Notes: generated from the sequence alone by a model not told the origin. A stretch of DNA of 6,058 nucleotides from JBFWUW01 sp050247075 (GCA_050247075.1 JBFWUW010000145.1:1-6058), one strand, 5' to 3'. Positions 1 to 5,919 are shown, counted from the stretch's first letter. A program made the numbers and translations.

Positions 1-170
1 GCAAGCTTCAGTCGGCCCTTCAAGAAATCGACGAAACCGCTTACTGGCTGGAATTATTAGAACAATCGGGTATGGTGCCTGCATCGAAACTCGTCAGCCT
101 TCGCCAAGAAGCCGACGAACTGATCGCCATCTTCGTCACCTGCATCAAAAACGCCAAGCAACGCGCCTAG
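1..170 (+). CDS. Four-helix bundle protein (23S rRNA intervening-sequence / S23 type), 3' end only
   Basis: This is the C-terminal part of an open frame that enters from the left edge (codons begin at base 3) and stops at TAG 168-170, leaving 55 visible residues. The visible part contains an ETAYWLELL-like helix, a short turn containing SGMVP, then a helix with EADELIAIF and a basic tail ending KNAKQRA. This pattern is characteristic of the last two helices of the TIGR02436/S23 four-helix bundle family. Members were first noticed inside intervening sequences of 23S rRNA genes. Most, as here, sit as stand-alone genes of about 120 residues, and their biochemical role is not settled. The start and first two helices lie outside the window. 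No rRNA sequence is visible beside it, so a true rRNA insertion is not indicated. Confidence 0.75.
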   Translation, partial: KLQSALQEIDETAYWLELLEQSGMVPASKLVSLRQEADELIAIFVTCIKNAKQRA

Positions 171-174
171 CATC

Positions 175-202
175 CCTTCGTCCTTCTGCCTTCATCCTTC
201 AT
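175..202 (+). repeat. Four tandem CCTTCNN heptamers in the dapL leader
   Basis: CCTTC occurs at 175, 182, 189 and 196, exactly seven bases apart, with variable sixth and seventh bases (GT, TG, AT, AT). The array fills most of the 43-bp gap between the upstream stop and the dapL start, and makes the leader strongly pyrimidine-rich on the + strand. No Shine-Dalgarno-like purine stretch remains in front of the dapL ATG. The periodicity is seen directly. Whether this is a dispersed genomic heptamer repeat or has a regulatory role is unknown. Confidence 0.7.
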
Positions 203-213
203 ACTTTCCTCCC

Positions 214-1446
214 ATGCCTGACCCCTATTTTCAAAAGCTATTTGCCGACCGCATTGGCGGAATCGAGTACGGCAAAGGAACCGAGATTTACAAGTTTGAG
301 AAGATCAAACGGGCCAAGCGCAAGGCGCTGGCCGATCATCCCGAGCGGCAGTTGATCGACTTTGGCATTGGCGAGAACGACGAAATGGCCGACGAGGCGG
401 TTCGTCTAAAAATGGCCGAGGAGATCAACAAGCCCGAAAACCGCGGCTATCCCGATAACGGCATTCAAGCCTTTAAAGACGCTGCCGCCCGCTTCATGCA
501 GCGCAACTTGGGCGTGCATATCGACCCGGTCAAAGAGGTCAACCATTGCATCGGCTCGAAGCCGGCCTTGGCCGTGCTGCCCGCCTGTTTTATCAACCCG
601 GGCGATGTCACGTTGATGACGGTACCCGGTTATCCGGTGGCGGGTACGCACACCAAGTACTACGGCGGTGAGGTTCATCGGCTGCCATTGCTGCCGGAGA
701 ACGACTTTTTTCCGGATCTGGCGGGCATTCCGGCCGAAATCCGCCGCCGCGCCAAGCTGTTGGTGATCAATTACCCCAACAGCCCCACGGGGCGCGTGGC
801 CACGGTCGACTTTTACAAGCAAGTCATTGAGTTCGCCCAAACCAATGACATTGTCGTGGTGCAAGACGCCGCCCACGTGTTGCTGACTTACGAAGGGCAC
901 CCGCTGAGCTTTCTGTCGGTGCCGGGCGCCAAGGAAGTCGGCGTGGAAGTCCATTCGCTATCGAAGGGCTTTCACATGATCGGCTGGCGGATTGGCTTTG
1001 TGTGCGGCCACGAACGGATCGTGCAAGCCTTTGCCGATGTCAAGGACAACAGCGACTCCGGCCAGTTCGCCGCCATCCAACAGGCCGGCGCGGCCGCCTT
1101 GGACAACGACGACATCCCCGTGCGCGTGCGTGAAAAATACCGCCGCCGGCTGCAAAAGCTGGTGGAGGTGCTCACGCGATGCGGCTTTACCTGCAAAATG
1201 CCGGGCGGCACGTACTTTCTCTATACGCCTTCTCCCAAAGGGCTGGCCGATGGCACGCCATTTTCCAATGGCGAGGCAGCCAGCCAGTATCTGATAACGC
1301 AACACTCCATCGTCACCGTACCGTGGGACGATGCCGGCGCATTCTTGCGGTTCTCCGTGACCTACGAAGCCCCCACGGAAGCCGAGGAAGACCGCCTGAT
1401 GAAACTGACGGAAGATAGGTTGAAGCAAATCAAGCCGGTGTTTTAG
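214..1446 (+). CDS. dapL: LL-diaminopimelate aminotransferase-like PLP enzyme
   Basis: Predicted fold-type I PLP aminotransferase of 410 residues, the usual DapL length. DapL converts tetrahydrodipicolinate and glutamate to LL-diaminopimelate and 2-oxoglutarate in one step, supplying lysine and peptidoglycan precursors in the cytoplasm. Visible landmarks are the GIGEND segment near the N-terminus, IGSK, PGYPV, NYPNSPTG at residues 186-193, D218 for the pyridine nitrogen, the Schiff-base lysine K251 in SLSKG, R259 in GWRIGF, and R379 in the C-terminal LRFSVT segment that should bind the substrate carboxylate. It looks closer to the bacterial (Moorella-like) DapL branch than to the plant/chlamydial branch. 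The usual DAAY motif reads DAAH here (H221). The start at MPDPYFQKLF is supported by homologous-looking N-terminal sequence, although no ribosome-binding site is visible. A related aminotransferase of different specificity is possible. Confidence 0.82.
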   Translation: MPDPYFQKLFADRIGGIEYGKGTEIYKFEKIKRAKRKALADHPERQLIDFGIGENDEMADEAVRLKMAEEINKPENRGYPDNGIQAFKDAAARFMQRNLGVHIDPVKEVNHCIGSKPALAVLPACFINPGDVTLMTVPGYPVAGTHTKYYGGEVHRLPLLPENDFFPDLAGIPAEIRRRAKLLVINYPNSPTGRVATVDFYKQVIEFAQTNDIVVVQDAAHVLLTYEGHPLSFLSVPGAKEVGVEVHSLSKGFHMIGWRIGFVCGHERIVQAFADVKDNSDSGQFAAIQQAGAAALDNDDIPVRVREKYRRRLQKLVEVLTRCGFTCKMPGGTYFLYTPSPKGLADGTPFSNGEAASQYLITQHSIVTVPWDDAGAFLRFSVTYEAPTEAEEDRLMKLTEDRLKQIKPVF

Positions 1447-1452
1447 AGAGCG

Positions 1453-2235
1453 TTACACCCATTGCAGCGGGTCGTGCTCCCGGCGGCTTGCCCAAACGGT
1501 CATGCCGGTAAATTGTTGGGCTAGTACGTCCGCCAGGGCCTCCACCCCAAACCGCTCGCTGGCGTAATGGCCGCACAGCAGCAGGCCCACGCCGGTCGAT
1601 TCGGCTTCCAGGCAGGTGTGGAAATTCGTTTCGCCCGTCAGTAGTGCCTGGCAGCCCAACCGCCGGGCCTGTTCAAGAAACTGCCCTGCGCTGCCGCAGG
1701 CCACGGCCACGCGGGCAATCGGTTGATCGAGCTGGCCGACCGACTGCAACTGGCCGATTTTCAAGAAGGCCTTCGTTTGCTGGGCAAGCTCCCGCAATGT
1801 GATGGTCTTGGGCAGTTGGCCGAATCTTCCGGCACCGAGTTCGTCCAGCGTGGTATCCAACGGCAAAATACCGGACAGGCCAAGCCCTTCGGCAAGGCGG
1901 CGGTTGATGCCTCCCAAAGCAGAGTCAAACGCCGTGTGCGGGCTGTAGATGGAAATGCCGGCGGCAATCAGGTCCAGCAGCAGGCGGCCGGGCGTGGTGT
2001 CTGCCGTCAGGCGTTTCAGCGGTCGAAATGGCAGCGGGTGGTGGGTCACGATCACGTTGGCCCGTTCGGCGATTGCCTCGGCGGCGCTGTCGGGCGTGAT
2101 CGTCAAGCAAGTCATCGCCCGTTCCACCGGCCGGCCGCGGTCCCCCACAAGCAAGCCCACGTTGTCCCATTCCTCGGCCAAGGCAGAGGGGGCGTACGAT
2201 TCCAGGAAGTCGGCCAGATCAGCAACTGTTGGCAT
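1453..2235 (-). CDS. Nif3-like (DUF34) dinuclear metal center protein
   Basis: A 260-residue protein of the Nif3/YbgI/DUF34 family, whose members form hexameric toroids with a two-metal site. They are often annotated as GTP cyclohydrolase 1 type 2 homologs, but the cellular reaction is not established. Visible family motifs are EEWDNVGLLVGD (21-32), THHPLPFRPLK (64-74) with H65 and H66, YSPHTAFD (97-104) with D104, TGETNFH (200-206), and GHYASER (222-228) with H223 and E227. The likely metal ligands H65, H66, D104, H223 and E227 are all present. The length matches the short YbgI-like form and leaves no room for the PII-like insertion seen in longer Nif3 proteins. The ATG at 2235 gives a canonical N-terminus; there is no clear Shine-Dalgarno. 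The gene converges with dapL, with 6 bp between stop codons, so the two are unlikely to be functionally linked. Confidence 0.9.
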   Translation of the reverse strand: MPTVADLADFLESYAPSALAEEWDNVGLLVGDRGRPVERAMTCLTITPDSAAEAIAERANVIVTHHPLPFRPLKRLTADTTPGRLLLDLIAAGISIYSPHTAFDSALGGINRRLAEGLGLSGILPLDTTLDELGAGRFGQLPKTITLRELAQQTKAFLKIGQLQSVGQLDQPIARVAVACGSAGQFLEQARRLGCQALLTGETNFHTCLEAESTGVGLLLCGHYASERFGVEALADVLAQQFTGMTVWASRREHDPLQWV

Positions 2236-2262
2236 AGGTTGGTATGAACTTAATTAGTAGGA

Positions 2263-2277
2263 GGCGATTCCATCGCC
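2263..2277. repeat. Small GGCGAT/ATCGCC hairpin upstream of the Nif3 gene
   Basis: GGCGAT (2263-2268) and ATCGCC (2272-2277) form a perfect 6-bp inverted repeat with a 3-base loop. On the minus strand it lies after the small membrane-protein gene and its repeat element, and before the Nif3 start. No run of U follows on either strand, so an intrinsic terminator is not well supported. It could equally be a 5' leader structure or part of the surrounding repeat-rich region. Confidence 0.35.
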
Positions 2278-2289
2278 GATTGGGGGCGA

Positions 2290-2302
2290 TTAATTCCGAT
2301 AC
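2290..2302. repeat. Left copy of 13-bp direct repeat flanking the intergenic element
   Basis: TTAATTCCGATAC here matches perfectly the copy at 2459-2471, and the match stops at both ends (the flanking bases differ). On the minus strand it reads Tyr-Arg-Asn-stop, the same C-terminal codons as the neighbouring small gene. This is the expected look of a target-site duplication made when the element between the copies inserted. A duplication by slippage or recombination is an alternative. Confidence 0.65.
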
Positions 2303-2325
2303 CAAATAACTTCCTCATGCGAACT

Positions 2326-2346
2326 CCCTCTCCCTTCGGGAGAGGG
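2326..2346. repeat. CCCTCTCCC/GGGAGAGGG hairpin inside the element
   Basis: A perfect 9-bp inverted repeat: CCCTCTCCC at 2326-2334 and GGGAGAGGG at 2338-2346, separated by TTC. It resembles the GC-rich repetitive extragenic palindromes scattered in many bacterial genomes. Because it competes with the longer pairing of 2338-2358 with 2389-2409, the transcript could adopt either two small hairpins or one long one. It could stop or protect transcripts from the small gene on the minus strand, but no U tract follows. Confidence 0.6.
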
Positions 2347-2400
2347 CCGGGGTGAGGGCCGGCTGATGGCGTCTATTTCGCCACATCCCCCTCTCCCCAA

Positions 2401-2426
2401 CCCTCTCCCGGAGTACCGGAAGAGGG
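2401..2426. repeat. Second hairpin of the element (CCCTCT/AGAGGG)
   Basis: CCCTCT (2401-2406) pairs with AGAGGG (2421-2426). After one C/A mismatch, CCGG (2408-2411) pairs with CCGG (2416-2419) around an AGTA loop. Together with the hairpin at 2326-2346 this gives the element a two-hairpin, mirror-image layout, as seen in paired REP sequences (BIME-like). Confidence 0.5.
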
Positions 2427-2458
2427 AGCCAAACGGGGAAGTTATTTCGTACCGATCT

Positions 2459-2471
2459 TTAATTCCGATAC
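2459..2471. repeat. Right copy of 13-bp direct repeat, carrying the stop codon of the small membrane-protein gene
   Basis: TTAATTCCGATAC is identical to 2290-2302. On the minus strand it supplies the final Tyr-Arg-Asn codons and TAA stop of the gene that begins at 2806. If the element arrived by insertion, the duplication restored the reading frame and stop, leaving the gene product unchanged. Confidence 0.65.
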
Positions 2472-2806
2472 GAGTGTTCAAACGGCCCCATTGGAAGCGC
2501 GTATCCTAGCTGCCTGGCGGCCCGATCCAAGTCCGGATGTGGCGGTCCCCCCGAGTTTTCTGACCGGCCATAAGTGACCGTAATCCGCCAACGTTGCCCT
2601 CCGGGAACTCGCCTCACGAAGACCCGAAACATGTCGGGTTGGTCCTCCAACCATTGAATTAGCCCGTCGTCCGTTTCCGGTACGGTTGCAAACGTCGTTT
2701 CTACTTCGTAAATAACGGATCGCGGCACAAAGGTCAGACTCATGCCGATTCCGCCAATCGCGGCGGCCAAGACAATCAACTGTCGCCAGTTTTTTGCATC
2801 GGCCAT
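2459..2806 (-). CDS. Small membrane-anchored protein of unknown function
   Basis: I do not recognise a family. The 115-residue product has a short basic N-terminus (MADAKNWRQ), one hydrophobic helix at about residues 10-27, and a roughly 85-residue soluble part. That part contains an acidic segment (VPETDDGLIQWLEDQPD), a basic, strand-like segment (VFVRRVPGGQRWRITVTYG at 62-80), and a C-terminal helix-like DLDRAARQLGYA. This suggests a single-pass or signal-anchored protein with its soluble domain outside the cytoplasm. The ATG at 2806 is preceded on the minus strand by AGGGA three bases away, a close but plausible ribosome-binding site. Its stop lies inside the 13-bp direct repeat. It is transcribed divergently from the sigma-factor gene, with about 125 bp between starts, so shared regulation is possible but unproven. 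Codon use resembles that of its neighbours. Confidence 0.6.
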   Translation of the reverse strand: MADAKNWRQLIVLAAAIGGIGMSLTFVPRSVIYEVETTFATVPETDDGLIQWLEDQPDMFRVFVRRVPGGQRWRITVTYGRSENSGGPPHPDLDRAARQLGYALPMGPFEHSYRN

Positions 2807-2931
2807 AAATCCCTAAGGCGTTATTTTGCAGCAGGTTACAGCCTCGGCCGGGCCGCCGGCAACATTTCTATCGGTTTTTCTTGAGTACATTTCCGCCTGC
2901 CGCGCGTTATTAGGGTGTGAAAGCTGCAGCT

Positions 2932-3432
2932 ATGACCACCGGACGAGACATAGCCAGCCTGATCCGGAAGCACCAGGCTGGTGTTTGGCGATATCTGCGA
3001 ATGCTCGGTTGCGATGCCGCTACAGCGGACGAATTCACTCAAGAGACCTTTTTAACCATTTTGCAGCAGCCTTTCGCCGATTATCACCCTTCGGCCACGG
3101 CGGGCTACCTGCGAAAGACTGCCCGCAACTTGCTGGTGACGGCTCAACGCAAACTGGCCCGATCGGTTCCGCTGACAGACTGGGATGCGGTTGATGCCGA
3201 TTGGGACCGCTGGGGGGCCAGCGACAACGGCGAGGCGATGTTAGTAGCCTTGGATGATTGTTTAAAGGTACTTACCGACAAATCAAGGAAAGCCCTCAAG
3301 CTCAAATATCGCGAGGATCAAACGCGGGCAGCCATTGCCGCGAATTTGGGACTAAGCGAGGACGGGGCTAAAAACTTGCTGCAACGGGCCAAGCAGCAGT
3401 TGCGGGAATGCATTGAAAGGAAACTACCATGA
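2932..3432 (+). CDS. ECF-type RNA polymerase sigma factor (sigma-70 family)
   Basis: A 166-residue protein with only the sigma-2 and sigma-4 domains, as expected for an extracytoplasmic-function sigma factor. Region 2 is visible as VWRYLRMLGCDAATADEFTQ followed by ETFLTIL (18-44) and TAGYLRKTARNLL (56-68), the core-binding and -10-recognition helices. Region 4 spans about 105-160, with a helix-turn-helix around TRAAIAANLGLSEDGAKNLL (131-150) for -35 recognition. It should direct RNA polymerase to a small regulon. I chose ATG 2932 because family members usually begin close to the first region-2 helix. An in-frame GTG at 2917 would add five residues, but its only purine stretch (AGGG) almost touches the start. 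The stop overlaps the next start as ATGA, implying translational coupling with the membrane protein. No autoregulatory ECF promoter could be identified with confidence in the gap upstream. Confidence 0.9.
   Translation: MTTGRDIASLIRKHQAGVWRYLRMLGCDAATADEFTQETFLTILQQPFADYHPSATAGYLRKTARNLLVTAQRKLARSVPLTDWDAVDADWDRWGASDNGEAMLVALDDCLKVLTDKSRKALKLKYREDQTRAAIAANLGLSEDGAKNLLQRAKQQLRECIERKLP
3417..3421 (+). promoter_or_regulatory. Ribosome-binding site of the DUF1549/DUF1553 gene
   Basis: AAGGA lies seven bases before ATG 3429, inside the end of the sigma-factor gene. It supports ATG 3429 as the true start and the 4-bp overlap between the two genes. It stands out here because several other starts in the window lack a visible Shine-Dalgarno sequence. 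Confidence 0.7.
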
Positions 3433-5897
3433 ACGACGAGCATGAACCTACGCGGCACGACGGGGCCGATCCCGTGCTGGACGCATGCCTTGCGGAGTTG
3501 ATGGGGGGCCAGACTCCGCCCGACCTTTCCGACCAGATTCTAGCAGCCTGGCTGCAGCGGCGCTCGCAACCGCAAATCGCCGCCGATAGCCATACTGTTG
3601 ATATTCATACCGCCAACGGTCATGCCGCTGCTCCCACGCCAGAAGTGCCGCAGCCGTCACAAGACACGCAACCTATTTTTGCCAGTTCAACGCCGGTTCG
3701 CCTCGGGACGTCTCCAGGGGTACGTCCCGAGGCCCCGGTGACTGCGGAGTTGCCGACGAACGCGGTCCCAAGTTTGGCTCCGACGGTAGCACGCTCAAGT
3801 TCGGCGGATACAGAGGCACCCGCATCCGCCGCGGCCCGGTTGGAACAGTACCAGGCAACTCGCAGCCGTCGCCGGTCGCGCATGCGTTGGCTAAGCATTG
3901 CGGCTGGCTTGATGCTAGTTGCTGCCGGTTATGCGGCTTACCGAAATATGCCACAATTCGGCGATCAGAATTTGGCGGGCAATCAGCCAGGTTCGACGGA
4001 TAGCCACTCCACCACGCCAGAGGGCAAGTCCCGCAAGCTCCTTTCTCCAGAAGAGCGGCAAGCTCTCGATCGGCAAATTGCCGCCGCGAACCAAGGAATC
4101 ACGGTCGAGGAACTGACCGAGCGCGAGCGACTGGCCCAAGAGCGTCGCGACCAGCAGGCCGCCTTGATGGCCAAGAATGCGGCGGCCAAGAGTTTGCCAT
4201 CGGGTGACGTATCGGTCAATTCCGATCCGGCCATTCCCTTTCCGGCCTCGCCCACGCAGCCCGGCACCGATACGCCTGCTCCTCGGTCAAATAGTGCGGG
4301 CTCGCTGGCCTCGGCCAGTGGCGATGCCGATGTCATTGCTTTCATCAACGAACAAATCCGCAAGCAGTGGGAAGCCGCTGGGGTCGCTCCATCGCCCGTT
4401 GCCACCGACCACGAGTGGATCCGCCGTGTCTTTTTGGACATTTTGGGGCGGATACCCACGGCCGATGAGACCACGCGGTTCGCGGCCGACAAATCCAAGG
4501 ACAAACGTGCCCGGCTGGTTGATCGGCTGCTCGATTCGGACGATTACATTGAAGAGTTCGCCCGCAATTGGACGACCATCTGGACCAACATCCTGATCGG
4601 CCGCAATGGCGGCACCGAGCAAAACTCCATGGTCAGCCGCGCCGGCCTGCAGCAGTATCTGCGCCGCGCCATGCTGTCCAACAAGCCCTACAACGACCTG
4701 GTCCATGACCTGGTCAGCGCCAAGGGGTCGAACACTCCCGGCGCGGATGACTTCAATGGTGCCACCAATTTCATCCTGCACAATCTGGATGAAAACGCCA
4801 CACCAGCTACCGCCAAGACCGCCAAGATTTTCATGGGGCTGCAAGTGCAATGCACGCAGTGCCACAACCACCCGTTCAATGATTGGAAGCAAGACCAGTT
4901 CTGGCAGTTGAACGCGTTTTTGCGACAGACGCGCGGTGTCCGCATGCAAACGGCCGACAATCGCAACGGTGCCCGCTTGGTGGACCAAGACTTCTTTGGC
5001 GAGGGACTCAAGGACGGTAAAGAGGCCGAAATCTACTACGAACTTCGCAACGGGCTGCTCAAGGTTGCTTATCCCGTGTTTATTGATGGCACGGCGATCA
5101 ATCCCTCGGGCCTGGTCGCCGATATTAACCGCCGCGATGAATTGGCCAAATTGATTGTCCGCTCGCCGAATATGCCGGCGGCCCAGGTGAACCGCATGTG
5201 GGGCCACTTTTTGGGTTACGGCTTTACCAAGCCGGTGGATGATATGGGCCCCCATAATTCGGCTTCGCATCCTGAATTGCTGGAGCGCCTGGGGCAGCAC
5301 TTTGCCAACCACGGTTTTGACAACAAACAGCTTATCCGTTGGATTACACTCAGCGAGGCCTATTCGCTTTCCAGCCGGGTGACACCCAAGAACAGCAAGG
5401 ACGACCCCGCCCTGGGCGAGCGCCCGTTGTTCAGCCATTTTTATCTTCGCCAGATGCGAGCCGAAGAGTTGTATCAATCGCTGATTGTGGCCACCGGGGC
5501 CGAACGGACGGGTGGTGGCGACTACGCGGCCCAGGAGCGCCGCAAGGCGGACTGGCTGCGGCAGTTTACGATTGCCTTTGGCACCGACGAAAAGGACGAA
5601 ACCACCACGTTTAACGGCACGATCCCGCAAACATTGATGATGTGGAATGGCGAACTTGTCAATAACGCCGTCAGCGGCAGCCAGGGGACCTTCTTGCATC
5701 AGGTGGCCAATACAGAGTCCAAGCCCGCCAAAAAGCTGAACCAGTTGTTCTTGACCGCCCTGTCCCGCAATCCAACCAAGAAAGAGATTCAAATCGCCGA
5801 CGCCGCCTGGGCCGCCCGCAAGGGCGACACGTTGGGGGCGTTGCAAGATGTCTGGTGGGTCGTGCTGAATACGAACGAGTTTATTTTTAACCATTAA
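3429..5897 (+). CDS. Membrane-anchored DUF1549/DUF1553 protein with cytoplasmic N-terminal region and one CXXCH motif
   Basis: An 822-residue protein. Residues 1-50 contain the acidic, helical segment LDACLAELMGGQTPPDLSDQ; about 50-140 is Pro/Ser/Thr/Ala-rich linker. A basic cluster (RSRRRSRMR, 145-153) precedes one hydrophobic helix (about 154-171), so by the positive-inside rule the N-terminus is cytoplasmic and the rest outside. Residues 205-252 look coiled-coil, then a second low-complexity linker runs to about 298. DUF1549 follows (about 302-500) with WIRRVFLDILGRIPTADE and CTQCHNHPFNDW; the CXXCH is C475-H479. DUF1553 is about 567-820, with QVNRMWGHFLGYGF, HPELLERLGQHF and a C-terminal QTLMMWNGELVN. 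These domains are typical of Planctomycetota, their biochemistry is unknown, and CXXCH suggests covalent haem or metal binding. Translational coupling to the ECF gene suggests that the cytoplasmic N-terminus could act on the sigma factor; that is inference. Typical stand-alone DUF1549/1553 proteins have a signal peptide rather than this long cytoplasmic extension. Confidence 0.88.
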   Translation: MNDEHEPTRHDGADPVLDACLAELMGGQTPPDLSDQILAAWLQRRSQPQIAADSHTVDIHTANGHAAAPTPEVPQPSQDTQPIFASSTPVRLGTSPGVRPEAPVTAELPTNAVPSLAPTVARSSSADTEAPASAAARLEQYQATRSRRRSRMRWLSIAAGLMLVAAGYAAYRNMPQFGDQNLAGNQPGSTDSHSTTPEGKSRKLLSPEERQALDRQIAAANQGITVEELTERERLAQERRDQQAALMAKNAAAKSLPSGDVSVNSDPAIPFPASPTQPGTDTPAPRSNSAGSLASASGDADVIAFINEQIRKQWEAAGVAPSPVATDHEWIRRVFLDILGRIPTADETTRFAADKSKDKRARLVDRLLDSDDYIEEFARNWTTIWTNILIGRNGGTEQNSMVSRAGLQQYLRRAMLSNKPYNDLVHDLVSAKGSNTPGADDFNGATNFILHNLDENATPATAKTAKIFMGLQVQCTQCHNHPFNDWKQDQFWQLNAFLRQTRGVRMQTADNRNGARLVDQDFFGEGLKDGKEAEIYYELRNGLLKVAYPVFIDGTAINPSGLVADINRRDELAKLIVRSPNMPAAQVNRMWGHFLGYGFTKPVDDMGPHNSASHPELLERLGQHFANHGFDNKQLIRWITLSEAYSLSSRVTPKNSKDDPALGERPLFSHFYLRQMRAEELYQSLIVATGAERTGGGDYAAQERRKADWLRQFTIAFGTDEKDETTTFNGTIPQTLMMWNGELVNNAVSGSQGTFLHQVANTESKPAKKLNQLFLTALSRNPTKKEIQIADAAWAARKGDTLGALQDVWWVVLNTNEFIFNH
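3700..3733. repeat. Perfect 12-bp inverted repeat inside the linker-coding part of the DUF1549/DUF1553 gene
   Basis: GCCTCGGGACGT (3700-3711) and ACGTCCCGAGGC (3722-3733) are exact reverse complements around a 10-base loop. It lies in the variable Pro/Ser-rich linker (about residues 91-102) upstream of the membrane helix, where an in-frame insertion would be tolerated. A 12-bp perfect stem is unusual for ordinary coding sequence, suggesting a small palindromic repeat that landed in the gene, or an mRNA hairpin between the cytoplasmic-domain and membrane-domain coding parts. Confidence 0.6.
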
Positions 5898-5919
5898 GGC
5901 CTGTTTTCTTTTTTTCCCT

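Larger units (their letters stand above)
2303..2458. mobile_element. Non-coding inverted-repeat element (MITE/REP-like), about 156 bp
   Basis: The segment lies between two perfect 13-bp direct repeats and is itself nearly palindromic. Its outer arms are AAATAACTTCC (2304-2314) and GGAAGTTATTT (2437-2447). If the flanking bases are included, 16 of 18 positions pair (2297-2314 with 2437-2454). Inside, 2338-2358 and 2389-2409 are complementary at 18 of 21 positions. There is no plausible coding capacity: the single open frame across it needs a TTG start and is low-complexity. Short, non-coding, inverted ends and a flanking duplication fit a non-autonomous mobile element or a REP-type palindromic cluster moved by an enzyme encoded elsewhere. 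The right arm extends about 10 bp beyond the left one if the 13-bp repeats are taken as the exact boundary, so the true ends are uncertain. Confidence 0.55.

Noticed and set aside
1..170. An intervening sequence inside a 23S rRNA gene, suggested by the protein family
   Set aside because: No rRNA sequence flanks it; protein-coding sequence starts 43 bp downstream. It is a stand-alone family member.
406..1428. Minus-strand open frames opposite dapL (182 and 156 codons)
   Set aside because: The + strand has a complete aminotransferase with all catalytic residues; the antisense products are His/Gly/Val-rich with no recognisable motif.
1447..1452. Terminator between the convergent dapL and Nif3 genes
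   Set aside because: Only 6 bp separate the stop codons and no hairpin with a U tract is visible at either end. Any termination signal would have to lie within the opposite gene.
1723..2247. A 174-codon + strand frame opposite the Nif3 gene
   Set aside because: The minus-strand frame carries all Nif3 metal-ligand motifs; the + strand product is a low-complexity shadow.
2290..2481. A 63-codon minus-strand frame across the intergenic element
   Set aside because: It needs a TTG start inside the neighbouring gene, and its product (RPSPRPSPEGRG-type) is simply the palindromic repeat translated.
2807..2931. Possible ECF-type autoregulatory promoter (AAC at 2861 and CGTT at 2905) or a TTGAGT/TTATTA pair
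   Set aside because: The AAC and CGTT are about 41 bases apart rather than the usual 16-17, and the TTGAGT-TTATTA spacer is about 20. Neither is convincing. No clear promoter can be named in this divergent gap.
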